From Treponemataceae bacterium (lineage in GTDB: Bacteria; Spirochaetota; Spirochaetia; Treponematales; Treponemataceae), in assembly GCA_024402435.1 (NCBI GenBank), contig JAKSTU010000015.1:1-49704 (forward strand): a stretch of 49,704 nt of DNA, in the 5' to 3' direction. Each line of letters starts with the position of its first letter. The stretch's first letter is position 1. The notes beneath the pieces were generated by a model. The model was not told where the DNA came from. It ran no database searches and saw nothing but the letters and a program-made list of their open reading frames with translations. Positions 18,128-26,212 of this stretch are shown piece by piece. The translations under genes and the position numbers were made by a program.

Positions 18128-19123
18128 ATGGATTTTTTGCAATACACGATTGATTCAAATGATGCTGACCGCCGTGCTGACCGTGTGTTGCGCAAGTTTC
18201 TTCCCGGACTTTCTCTTGCAGAAATTTACAGTGCTTTCAGAAAAGGTCTCGTCAGATCACAAGGCAAAAAAATCAGACAGGAAACCAAACTTTCTTCCGG
18301 AGATCAGCTTTCCATTGCAAAATTCCTTGTGGAAAAATCTCGGGCTGCTTCCGGTGCCGAAAATTCCGGAAGTACAGCAGAAAAATCCGATCCCATTCCG
18401 GCAGTGAATCTTCAGGTTCTCTTTTCAAATGAACACCTGCTGATTATCAACAAACCTTACGATTATTCCGTTCAAGGCAAGAAAGATTCCCTTGATGCCA
18501 TTGTCAAAAAGCAGTTTCCGGCTCCCAAGGATTCTTTGTCTTTTTCTGTGGGGCCTCTGCACCGTCTGGACAAAAGAACTACAGGTGTTTTGTGTTTTTC
18601 CCAGGATCTGGAAGGAGCCAATGTTTTTTCACGCCTGATTCAGGATCACAGTATCAAAAAACATTATCTTGCCCTGATGGAAGGAAAACTTGAAAAAGAA
18701 TGTACCTGGTCTGACTACATTCTGCAGGATAAAGACGGTGAAAAAGGCAGTTTTTTTACTGTAAAAGTTTTTGATTCAGCTGTCCCCGGAGCAAAAAACG
18801 CTGTTACAAAGCCCCGCCCCATTGCTCACGGTGTTTTCAACGGAAAGCCAGTCACATTGGCCTATGTGGACATCGAAACCGGTCGGACACACCAGATAAG
18901 GGCTCAAAGTGCTTTTCACGGCCATTGTCTTTTGGGAGACAGTGCTTACGGTTCAAAAGAAAAACTTGACCTAAAAAAACACGGCCGTGATTTTTTCCTG
19001 CATGCGGTAAAAATCAGTTTTCCGGAAAATGCGATCGGCCTTCCGGAAGCAGTATCAGCACCGCTTTCCAAGGATTTTTCAGCTATGGTCGTCCAATGTT
19101 TTGGTCATGATATTCGCTTGTAA
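18128..19123 (+). CDS. RluA-family 23S rRNA pseudouridine synthase
   Basis: The 331 residues comprise an N-terminal S4 RNA-binding domain (about 10-75) and an RluA catalytic domain. The catalytic motif is PLHRLDKRTTGVL (HRLD with the active-site Asp), with GRTHQIRAQ further on and the final LHA block. The family converts specific uridines, usually in 23S rRNA (RluC/RluD type), to pseudouridine. The target position cannot be read from sequence. The ATG at 18128 gives the normal S4 start (MDFLQYTIDS). It has no ribosome binding site and sits at the predicted transcription start, so the mRNA is probably leaderless. An in-frame ATG at 18092 is less likely. Confidence 0.92.
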   Translation: MDFLQYTIDSNDADRRADRVLRKFLPGLSLAEIYSAFRKGLVRSQGKKIRQETKLSSGDQLSIAKFLVEKSRAASGAENSGSTAEKSDPIPAVNLQVLFSNEHLLIINKPYDYSVQGKKDSLDAIVKKQFPAPKDSLSFSVGPLHRLDKRTTGVLCFSQDLEGANVFSRLIQDHSIKKHYLALMEGKLEKECTWSDYILQDKDGEKGSFFTVKVFDSAVPGAKNAVTKPRPIAHGVFNGKPVTLAYVDIETGRTHQIRAQSAFHGHCLLGDSAYGSKEKLDLKKHGRDFFLHAVKISFPENAIGLPEAVSAPLSKDFSAMVVQCFGHDIRL

Positions 19124-19152
19124 GTTTTGCAGAATCATCGTATTATCAGCAC

Positions 19153-20025
19153 ATGGGAAACGAAGGAATCAGTACACTTTTCAATGACTTGGTATGGTGG
19201 GTAAAAGGGGTTACTGTATTCGCTCTGGTAGGTGAAAGCGGAACAGGAAAAAGTTTCCGTTCAAAACTTCTTGCCCAGAAATACAAAATCGACCTGATTA
19301 TTGACGACGGGCTCCTTATTCAGGATGACAAAATCATTGCGGGGCATTCCGCAAAACGTGAAAAAACTTACATGGGTGCGGTCCGTGTCGCCCTCTTTGA
19401 TGACAAAATGCACAGGGATGAGATTGCAAGAGCACTCAAACAGATCAAAAACTTCAAAAAAATCCTGATTCTTGGAACTTCCGAGAAAATGGTCAACAAA
19501 ATCGCAATCAGACTGCAGCTTCCCGCGCCTTCAAAAATCATAAAAATCGAAGACATTGCTTCTCAGGAAGAAATTGACCTTGCAATCCGCTCCAGACGGA
19601 TTGAAGGAAAACATGTAATTCCTGTTCCTGCAATCGAAATTCAGCACAATTATCCCCAGATTTTTTACAACACTGTCAAAGTATTCCTGAAAAAAAAGAA
19701 CAAAAAGGATTCAAAACAGTTCGAAAAATCCGTTGTAAGACCAGAATTCTCAAAAAAAGGCAGAATCATCATTTCAGAAGCCGCCCTTTCACAGATGGTA
19801 ATGCATTGTGTAAGCGAATATGATCCGCAGATCAGTGTCAAAAAAATCGCAATCAAGACAAATGCACAGGGCTACAGGATCATAATCACCATTGATGTTC
19901 CCTTCGGAACCCAGCTTACCGGCAAGATTCACAGCCTGCAGCAGTACACCATCGACAACATTGAAAAATATACCGGCATTCTCATCGAAGAAGTCAGCAT
20001 TGTAATCGACAAAATTTCACATTAA
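19153..20025 (+). CDS. P-loop ATPase fused to an Asp23/YloU-like domain
   Basis: The 290 residues carry a Walker A motif GESGTGKS (27-34) in a small nucleotide-binding domain. A linker near 175-205 is rich in Lys, and the C-terminal domain (about 205-290) matches the Asp23/DUF322 pattern: GRIIISEAALSQMV ... TIDVPFGTQLTGK ... TGILIEEVSIVIDKI. Asp23-like proteins are cell-envelope or stress-linked in Gram-positives, and their biochemical role is open. I do not know a named protein with this architecture. It follows the RluA gene after 29 bp and is probably co-transcribed. No membrane segment or signal peptide is seen. Confidence 0.75.
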   Translation: MGNEGISTLFNDLVWWVKGVTVFALVGESGTGKSFRSKLLAQKYKIDLIIDDGLLIQDDKIIAGHSAKREKTYMGAVRVALFDDKMHRDEIARALKQIKNFKKILILGTSEKMVNKIAIRLQLPAPSKIIKIEDIASQEEIDLAIRSRRIEGKHVIPVPAIEIQHNYPQIFYNTVKVFLKKKNKKDSKQFEKSVVRPEFSKKGRIIISEAALSQMVMHCVSEYDPQISVKKIAIKTNAQGYRIIITIDVPFGTQLTGKIHSLQQYTIDNIEKYTGILIEEVSIVIDKISH

Positions 20026-20083
20026 AACTGATTTTTATCAATCTGCGCAGGATTATTGAATTCCAAGCAGGATTATTCCATGC

Positions 20084-21313
20084 TCAGTCGAACTGCTCGT
20101 AGAATTTGCGTGCGTTGAATCCGTTTATATCGGTTTTGTCGCTGTACATTTTGCGGATGTTGGTGCGTCCGTCCTGCAGGTGAGTTGATGTAATTCCGTA
20201 TTTGATGGAGTTGTCTGCTTCAAGGAACGCACTTATGTGGTCTGCACAGCGAATTAGTTTTCCGTCAATGGGACAATACTGATCCGTGTTGAATTTTTCG
20301 TTCAGGTCTTCGAAACTTACGTGCTCCAATGTGTATTCAAAGGTTGGTTCTTTGTCCAGATGGGGCAAAACTATCCGGTTTTCAAATTCATCATTGGTGA
20401 AATAAAGCAGTTCATCCTGGTAAAAAGGCTCCATCAGCGGAAGAAGTTCCCTTGTCACGATTTCGTCTTCTATGCGCTTTACAACTGCCGGCAGTTCGTG
20501 GGTTGCCTGTTTTACCGGGGAAATGATGTCCCTTGTAACTGCTTCCGGCAAATCATGGAAAAGTGCGGAAAAAAAGTTGTTGTACATACGTTTGCTGCAC
20601 ATTTCCACACCAGACTGACGGCAAAGAAGCATTGTAAGAATTGCCACGAAGTACGAGTGTCCCAGAACGCTGGTTTTGGGAACGCGCGGGGTCTGGTTCC
20701 ATCTTGTCTGAAACCTAAGCTGCTCAATGACCATAAGGAACTCGTAGGGCCGCTGTTTTGTAATCAGAAGCTGGAGTCCGCGAAGGTCAAGAAATGATTC
20801 AATGTCTTTGTTCAGCTGTTTTTCAATGTCCCGGATTCTGAATGGCTCGTTTACAACAGCAAGCATCTCAAATTCCCGCATTGCTGAATATTTGTGGGCG
20901 GCCCTCATTACTTTCTGTGACACAGGATCAGGAGCTTTCTCATTGTTCAGAATATAGTCTTTGAACTGCTGAAAAAGATCCGGGTCTTCAATAATGTCTT
21001 CATACTGATTTACGACCCATTGATTAAGCCGTTCGTATTCTTCCGGATATTGTTTTTTTATGAGCCGCTGAACAGGACTTTTTATGTCGCACAAAGATAT
21101 TTTTTTGAGCAGATCGAAAAAAGAAGCATAAATCATCCAGTTCCAGTCAACAGGATTTCCGTTCTGCTCTTCAAATTTCCCGATTATGTAAGCCAAAACC
21201 ATGCGTTCCGCTGCTTTGTCCATCTCAATCAGTTCGAAAGGCCGGATAAGGTCATTCCAACGTTCAATGGAAAAAGCTTCAAAAAGTTTCAGAACAAGTT
21301 TTTTGGAAAGCAT
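20084..21313 (-). CDS. HD-domain phosphohydrolase, YfbR-like 5'-nucleotidase candidate
   Basis: The 409 residues have an HD-type metal-binding core in the C-terminal half: SVLGHSYFVAILTML, then FSALFHDLPEAVTRDI, and later DGKLIRCADHISAFLEAD. This pattern is typical of YfbR/HDDC2 5'-(deoxy)nucleotidases. The N-terminal 180 residues are helical and unassigned. The ATG at 21313 is preferred because a GAAGG site lies 8 bases upstream; an in-frame ATG at 21328 has none. It starts 28 bp after the second nucleoside permease in the same direction, so it is probably the last gene of that operon. That fits a role in nucleotide/nucleoside turnover. Substrate is unproven. Confidence 0.8.
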   Translation of the reverse strand: MLSKKLVLKLFEAFSIERWNDLIRPFELIEMDKAAERMVLAYIIGKFEEQNGNPVDWNWMIYASFFDLLKKISLCDIKSPVQRLIKKQYPEEYERLNQWVVNQYEDIIEDPDLFQQFKDYILNNEKAPDPVSQKVMRAAHKYSAMREFEMLAVVNEPFRIRDIEKQLNKDIESFLDLRGLQLLITKQRPYEFLMVIEQLRFQTRWNQTPRVPKTSVLGHSYFVAILTMLLCRQSGVEMCSKRMYNNFFSALFHDLPEAVTRDIISPVKQATHELPAVVKRIEDEIVTRELLPLMEPFYQDELLYFTNDEFENRIVLPHLDKEPTFEYTLEHVSFEDLNEKFNTDQYCPIDGKLIRCADHISAFLEADNSIKYGITSTHLQDGRTNIRKMYSDKTDINGFNARKFYEQFD

Positions 21314-21341
21314 GGTTTTGTCCTTCATTCAGTTTATGCTA

Positions 21342-22250
21342 TCAGCTGGCACTCTTGTCGTAGGGTTTTCCGGATGCCAAAGGTGCGTAATCCCGTCCGG
21401 AGAAAATGATCAGCGCAAGCAGAGTCAATACATAGGGGAAAATATTGAAAATCTCCGTTGGAAGCACTTTGAGAGCCTGGAAGTTTGTGGCAATAACGCT
21501 CATTGCAGAAGATGCACCGAAAAGCAATGCGGCTCCTGTAACTCCAATAGGTGTCCAGCGGCCGAAAGCTACGGCAGCAATTGCAATGAATCCGCGTCCG
21601 TTGATTGTGTTTGATGTGTACTGAATTGTCTGTGTCAGAACAATACAACCTCCGGCAAGTCCCGCAAGAAAACCGGAAACACCGACACCTGTGTAACGGA
21701 TTCTGCGCACGTTGATTCCAACGCTGTCTGCCGCAGAAGGATGCTCACCGCATGCACGGAGATGCATTCCGAAAGGTGTCTTGTAAAGTACATACCAGGC
21801 AACGACAACAACAACAATTGCAATATAAACTGTAGGATACATTCCAAGTTTGTCAGGCAGCATACCGATTCTGTACTCTTTGGTTCTGTCAGCCTTGAAA
21901 AGGATCTGAGCGGCGAAAATTGTGATTCCGTCAGCCAGAAGGTTTATACCTGTTCCTGAAATTGTCTGGTCAGCTTTCAGGTCAATTGCGGCAAAAGCAT
22001 GAATCATGGAGAAAATCATGGAAATTACAGAGCCGAGCAGAAGCGCAACCCAAAGGCTGTAACGTCCGCAACCGGCAGCTTCCATAAGGTAATGACAGGA
22101 AGCCGCTGCACAGGCACCAATTCCCATAAGACCTTCAATAGCAATGTTTACAACACCGGATCTTTCACAAACCATTCCACCGATTGCAGCAATCAGAATA
22201 GGAGCTACCATCATCAGGACAGTAGGAAGCATTGAGAAAAAAGACATCAT
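21342..22250 (-). CDS. Nucleoside ABC transporter permease 2
   Basis: This 302-residue integral membrane protein of the BPD_transp_2 family (RbsC/NupQ-like) has about eight or nine helices. Recognisable stretches are CERSGVVNIAIEGLMGIGA (about 28-46) and ADSVGINVRRIRYTGVGVSGFLAGLAGG, with the loop that contacts the ATPase. Its start overlaps the stop of permease 1 (ATGATG at the junction). With the other permease it forms the channel of the BMP-type importer encoded here. The transported compound is most likely a nucleoside, by family. Confidence 0.92.
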   Translation of the reverse strand: MMSFFSMLPTVLMMVAPILIAAIGGMVCERSGVVNIAIEGLMGIGACAAASCHYLMEAAGCGRYSLWVALLLGSVISMIFSMIHAFAAIDLKADQTISGTGINLLADGITIFAAQILFKADRTKEYRIGMLPDKLGMYPTVYIAIVVVVVAWYVLYKTPFGMHLRACGEHPSAADSVGINVRRIRYTGVGVSGFLAGLAGGCIVLTQTIQYTSNTINGRGFIAIAAVAFGRWTPIGVTGAALLFGASSAMSVIATNFQALKVLPTEIFNIFPYVLTLLALIIFSGRDYAPLASGKPYDKSAS

Positions 22251-23362
22251 TTTGCAAGAACCTCCTTCTGAAGCATTTTCTTTGCACGATACTGGCGGTA
22301 CAGTTCAAGGCCTGACCGCAATGCGATAAAGACAACAATCAATCCCTGAATGATAAAAGTAATTTCTTTGGGAATATTGTAGTTCTGCATGATACTTTGT
22401 GCCTGCTTGAGAACACCGAACAGAATTCCGGCAAGCATTGTACCCAAAGCGGTATTGTTTCCCACGAGAGCAACTGCAATTCCGTTGAAACCGTAGTTAT
22501 GCATTGTGCTTACAACATGACCTTTCGGATATGCACCGCCGATAAGAACGATTCCTCCCGCAAGCCCGGCAAAAGCACCTGCAATAGCCATGCTCAATGC
22601 GATGGATTTTACCACAGGAATACCGGAACAACGTGCAGCTTCTTTATTGAATCCGGTTGCACGCATTCCGAAACCGAGGGATGTTTTTTCCATAATGTAC
22701 CAGAAAAGGATTACGGAAATGACCATGAAAAAGAATCCGATGTTCAGGTTTGAATTGGTAATCAGAAACTTTTTGAGCAATGCTGTTGCCGGAAGATTGG
22801 TTCCGATGTTGAATGTGGTCGCATTTGGACAAGCAAGACAAATGAGTCGCGCAACCCAAAGTCCCGTATAGTTCAGCATAATTGTCGCAACAACTTCACT
22901 TACCTGGTATTTGGCCTTAAGAATACCGACTACACCGCCCCAAATTGCACCGGTCAATGTTGCAACCAGAAGGCAGACAAGCCACTGTCCGGGGAAAGGC
23001 GGAATACATACTGCAACAACCTGAGCAACAGCCAGACCCATAATGTACTGACCTTCTGCACCGATGTTGAAAAGACCTACACGGGCTGCAAAAGCCATTG
23101 AAAGACCGCAGAGAATGAAAGGCACTGAGTAAGCCAGGCTTTCTCCCACATTTCTGAAATTCCAGACACCCTTGTTGTTTTTTACACCAATCAGAGAGTC
23201 CAGAATTGCTTTGTACATTCCTCCGGGATTTCTTCCGACAATGAGCAGAAGAATTGTTCCGACCAGAAAACCAAGCAGAATAACGCTGATTGAAATCGCG
23301 CCGCTGCTTGAAAGGAACCAGTCAAAAAAGGATTTTTTCTGTTTTTTTGCTGTGTCTGCCAT
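22247..23362 (-). CDS. Nucleoside ABC transporter permease 1
   Basis: This 371-residue BPD_transp_2 family permease (NupP/YufP-like) has a cytoplasmic N-terminus (MADTAKKQKKSF) and about ten helices. Family blocks are ARVGLFNIGAEGQYIMG and GFNKEAARCSGIPVVKSI. A ribosome binding site (AAGGAG) overlaps the end of the ATPase gene three bases before its stop, and the ATG follows after that stop, so expression is coupled. It pairs with the product of 21342-22250. Confidence 0.92.
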   Translation of the reverse strand: MADTAKKQKKSFFDWFLSSSGAISISVILLGFLVGTILLLIVGRNPGGMYKAILDSLIGVKNNKGVWNFRNVGESLAYSVPFILCGLSMAFAARVGLFNIGAEGQYIMGLAVAQVVAVCIPPFPGQWLVCLLVATLTGAIWGGVVGILKAKYQVSEVVATIMLNYTGLWVARLICLACPNATTFNIGTNLPATALLKKFLITNSNLNIGFFFMVISVILFWYIMEKTSLGFGMRATGFNKEAARCSGIPVVKSIALSMAIAGAFAGLAGGIVLIGGAYPKGHVVSTMHNYGFNGIAVALVGNNTALGTMLAGILFGVLKQAQSIMQNYNIPKEITFIIQGLIVVFIALRSGLELYRQYRAKKMLQKEVLAK

Positions 23363-23365
23363 CAG

Positions 23366-24892
23366 TTACTCCTTATGCTCACTTGATGCCATCATCAAAC
23401 CGATATCACGTTCCGTAACTTCGCCGTCGTTGAAAATACCTACAATCTGTCCCTTGCTGATTGTAGCGATTCTGTCACAGAGGTTCATAATCTCGTCCAG
23501 TTCAAAAGAAACCAGAAGAATCGCTCTTCCCTTGTCTCTTTCTTCGATAATTCGCTTTCTGATGTATTCGATAGCACCGACGTCAAGACCGCGTGTGGGC
23601 TGGGCAATCATCAGTACTTTCGGAGACAGACTGATTTCTCTTGCAACGATTACCTTCTGCTGATTTCCGCCTGAAAGTGAGCCAGCCTTTGTCGAATGTC
23701 CCTGACCGGCACGGACGTCAAACTGAGAAATAAGTTCGTCAGCAACATCATCCATTCCGGAAAAATTCAGCATTCCGAATTTACCGGCATATCTTTTGGA
23801 GTAATAATCTTTCAGGGCAACATTTTCACTGATTGTAAAATCACTGACCATTCCATGTTTCTGTCTGTCTTCAGGAATATGTCCAAGACCTTTTTCAATT
23901 CTGCCGCGTACAGAGAGTTTGGTAATGTTTTCGCCGTCAAGCCAAATCTCACCGCTGTCAACAGGAAGCAGGCCGCAAAGTCCCTGAAGAAGCTCTGACT
24001 GTCCGTTCCCGTCAACACCGGCAACACCTACAATCTCACCTTCCTTAACTTGCAGCGAAAGATCTTTTACTTTTGCAATTCCATTTGCGTCTTTTATATT
24101 CAATCCTTTTATATCAAGGACAACTTTTCCGGGTTTTGCAGGAGCTCTGTCAATTTCAAACTTGACAGCACGGCCGACCATCATGTCAGCCAGTTCCTGT
24201 TCAGACACTTTGTCTACGTCTACTGTACCGATATATTTACCGCGGCGCAGAACACTGCATCTGTCTGCAACAGCTTTGATTTCCTTAAGTTTGTGGGTAA
24301 TAAGAACAATTGTCTTGCCCTCTTTTTTCAACTTTCTGATGATTTCCATCAGTTCGTCAATTTCCTGAGGTGTCAGAACTGCTGTAGGTTCGTCAAATAT
24401 AATGATGTCAGAATCAGAATACAGGGTCTTGAGAATCTCGACACGCTGCTGCTGTCCGACTGTAATGTTCTCAATTTTAGCTTTCGGATCAACGAAAAGG
24501 CCGTACTGTTTGCTCAAAGCAGCCACTTTTTCTTCTGCTTCTTTCAGTTTAAGCATTCCGAAAGCATTTCTGGGTTCACGCCCCAAAACAATATTTTCAG
24601 TAACGGTGTAATTGTGAACCAATTTGAAATGCTGATGTACCATTCCGATACCCAGTTCAGTCGCAACATTAGGATTTTTGATTGCAACTTCTTTTCCGTT
24701 TATAAGAATCTTGCCGCTGTCGGCACTGTAAGCACCAAAGAGCACGGACATAAGTGTACTTTTTCCGGCTCCGTTCTCACCAAGCAATGCATGAACTTCG
24801 TTCTTCTTAACTTCGAGCGTTATGTCATCATTTGCGATAACTCCGGGGAACGTTTTAGTTATGCCCAGCATTTGAATTGCGTATTCACTCAC
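23366..24892 (-). CDS. Nucleoside ABC transporter ATPase with two cassettes
   Basis: This 508-residue tandem ATPase of the RbsA/NupO type powers import by the two permeases. Cassette 1 has Walker A GENGAGKS, signature VGQQQRVEI and Walker B IIIFDEPTAVL. Cassette 2 has a weakened Walker A (GVDGNGQS), signature LSGGNQQK and MIAQPTRGLD; such asymmetry is normal for this class. A GTG start at 24892 (VSEYAIQMLGITK) is chosen because GGAG lies 7 bases upstream. The ATG at 24946 would overlap the terminator at 24911-24940 and has no such site. Confidence 0.93.
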   Translation of the reverse strand: MSEYAIQMLGITKTFPGVIANDDITLEVKKNEVHALLGENGAGKSTLMSVLFGAYSADSGKILINGKEVAIKNPNVATELGIGMVHQHFKLVHNYTVTENIVLGREPRNAFGMLKLKEAEEKVAALSKQYGLFVDPKAKIENITVGQQQRVEILKTLYSDSDIIIFDEPTAVLTPQEIDELMEIIRKLKKEGKTIVLITHKLKEIKAVADRCSVLRRGKYIGTVDVDKVSEQELADMMVGRAVKFEIDRAPAKPGKVVLDIKGLNIKDANGIAKVKDLSLQVKEGEIVGVAGVDGNGQSELLQGLCGLLPVDSGEIWLDGENITKLSVRGRIEKGLGHIPEDRQKHGMVSDFTISENVALKDYYSKRYAGKFGMLNFSGMDDVADELISQFDVRAGQGHSTKAGSLSGGNQQKVIVAREISLSPKVLMIAQPTRGLDVGAIEYIRKRIIEERDKGRAILLVSFELDEIMNLCDRIATISKGQIVGIFNDGEVTERDIGLMMASSEHKE

Positions 24893-24910
24893 CTTTAACT
24901 CCAAAAACAA

Positions 24911-24940
24911 CAAAACGCCCCTTGTAAAAAAGGGGCGTAA
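24911..24940 (-). terminator. Intrinsic terminator/attenuator after the binding-protein gene
   Basis: The stem is CGCCCC (24916-24921) with GGGGCG (24932-24937) and a 10-base loop, followed on the minus strand by TTTTGTTGTTTTT. It lies between the binding-protein stop and the ATPase start of the same operon. It should therefore lower transporter expression relative to the binding protein. Confidence 0.75.
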
Positions 24941-24965
24941 AATCAAGCAATCAGATGATTATAAA

Positions 24966-26069
24966 TCAGTCATCCAGAGCGCCGAGACCAGCAGGAACTT
25001 TTCCGGCTGCCAGAGCATCTTTGTATGTAGGAACTACGTAGATTTCTCCGGAAACGATTTTCTTTGCAGCTGCATCAACAGCAGCGATTACGTCAGCTTT
25101 GAGTTCTGCGTTAGCTTTTGAATAACCTACACCACCATCTGTAAGTGTCATTTCAACGATACCAGATGTGAATTTTTCTGCTTTTACCAGGTTGAGAGCA
25201 TCCAGTGTAGAAGCTTCAACAACTTTCAGCATTGATGTAAGAACAGAAGATTTTGAACCTGTGTAGATACCGTCTTCATACTGGTCTGAGTCAACACCGA
25301 TTGCCCAAACGTTCTTTCCAGCCATGCGGTATTCTTTTGCCTGGTTGATTGTTCCGTTACCTGTTCCACCAGCTGCGCTGAAGATACAGTATACACCGTT
25401 GTCATACCAGTTTTTAGCCTGAAGTTTTGCTTTCTCAGGTGCACCCCAGTCGTTTGCATAGTAGTCAACTACTTCTGCATCGGGATAAACACTCTTCAGA
25501 CCCTGGATGTAACCAACTTCAAATTTTGTGATTGTTGAAGAAGGAACACCACCGATGAATCCGAATTTGGGATTTTCAATACCATCTGCTTTTGCCTGAA
25601 GAGCTGCAGCAAGACCTACAAGGTATGAACCCTGTTCTTCTTTGTAAACATATTCACGTACGTTGGGCTGTCCGATCCAGTTAACGTCAACGATCATGAA
25701 TTTCTGATCAGGATAGAGAGGAGCAACTTCTGCAAGTGCATCTGCCCATGTGAAACCTGTAACGATTACCAGATCGAATTCTTCGTCTGCTGCGTTCTTC
25801 AGGTTAGGAATGTACATGTCAGAAGTAGCAGCTGTAACTACGTCGTACAGTTTTCCGCGGTTTGCAGGATTGTCAGCTGTGTCACCGTAGAATTCAAGGA
25901 TTCCGCGCCATGCTGCTGCATTGAATGATTTGTCGTCAATACCAGTTGCATCTGTAAGAAGACGAACTGTTACACCTTCTGTTTTGGGAGCTGCTTCTTT
26001 TTTTCCGCCTGCGAATACAACACCGCAAGCAAGAACCAGTACCATGAGAACGATACCAAGTTTTTTCAT
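24966..26069 (-). CDS. BMP-family (Med/PnrA-like) nucleoside-binding protein
   Basis: This 367-residue exported protein of the BMP/PnrA family acts as substrate receptor for the ABC importer that follows. The fold signature includes VRLLTDATGIDDKSFNAAAW (about 34-53), IVTGFTWADALAE, FGFIGGVPSSTITKFEVGY and AIGVDSDQYEDG. PnrA of Treponema pallidum, the best-known relative, binds purine nucleosides. The signal peptide has Cys15 in VLACG, a relaxed spirochaetal lipobox. Cleavage at FAGG by signal peptidase I is the alternative, so lipidation is uncertain. A GGAGG site precedes the ATG. The small inverted repeat at 26092-26110 lies in its leader. Confidence 0.92.
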   Translation of the reverse strand: MKKLGIVLMVLVLACGVVFAGGKKEAAPKTEGVTVRLLTDATGIDDKSFNAAAWRGILEFYGDTADNPANRGKLYDVVTAATSDMYIPNLKNAADEEFDLVIVTGFTWADALAEVAPLYPDQKFMIVDVNWIGQPNVREYVYKEEQGSYLVGLAAALQAKADGIENPKFGFIGGVPSSTITKFEVGYIQGLKSVYPDAEVVDYYANDWGAPEKAKLQAKNWYDNGVYCIFSAAGGTGNGTINQAKEYRMAGKNVWAIGVDSDQYEDGIYTGSKSSVLTSMLKVVEASTLDALNLVKAEKFTSGIVEMTLTDGGVGYSKANAELKADVIAAVDAAAKKIVSGEIYVVPTYKDALAAGKVPAGLGALDD

Positions 26070-26091
26070 TGGTTCCTCCGTAATAATTTAA

Positions 26092-26110
26092 TAGCAGAAA
26101 AATTCTGCTA
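26092..26110 (-). promoter_or_regulatory. Inverted repeat in the leader of the nucleoside transporter operon
   Basis: TAGCAGAA (26092-26099) and TTCTGCTA (26103-26110) form a perfect 8-bp palindrome with a 3-base centre, about 22 bp upstream of the ATG. A possible promoter further upstream on the minus strand is TTGTTT-17-CATTAT. The repeat could be a repressor operator or an mRNA hairpin; the sequence does not decide. Confidence 0.45.
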
Positions 26111-26212
26111 ATGATTCACTTCCGCAATAATGGCACAAAAAAATGTAAAAAACAATATATATTTTCTGCATTTATGTTTGTGATTTTTACATTATCTGCC
26201 GATTAAAAAAGA

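Noticed and set aside
24050..24898. Long plus-strand frame of 282 codons
   Set aside because: It is antisense to the ABC ATPase gene, is rich in Phe, Cys and Asn, and has no start signal.
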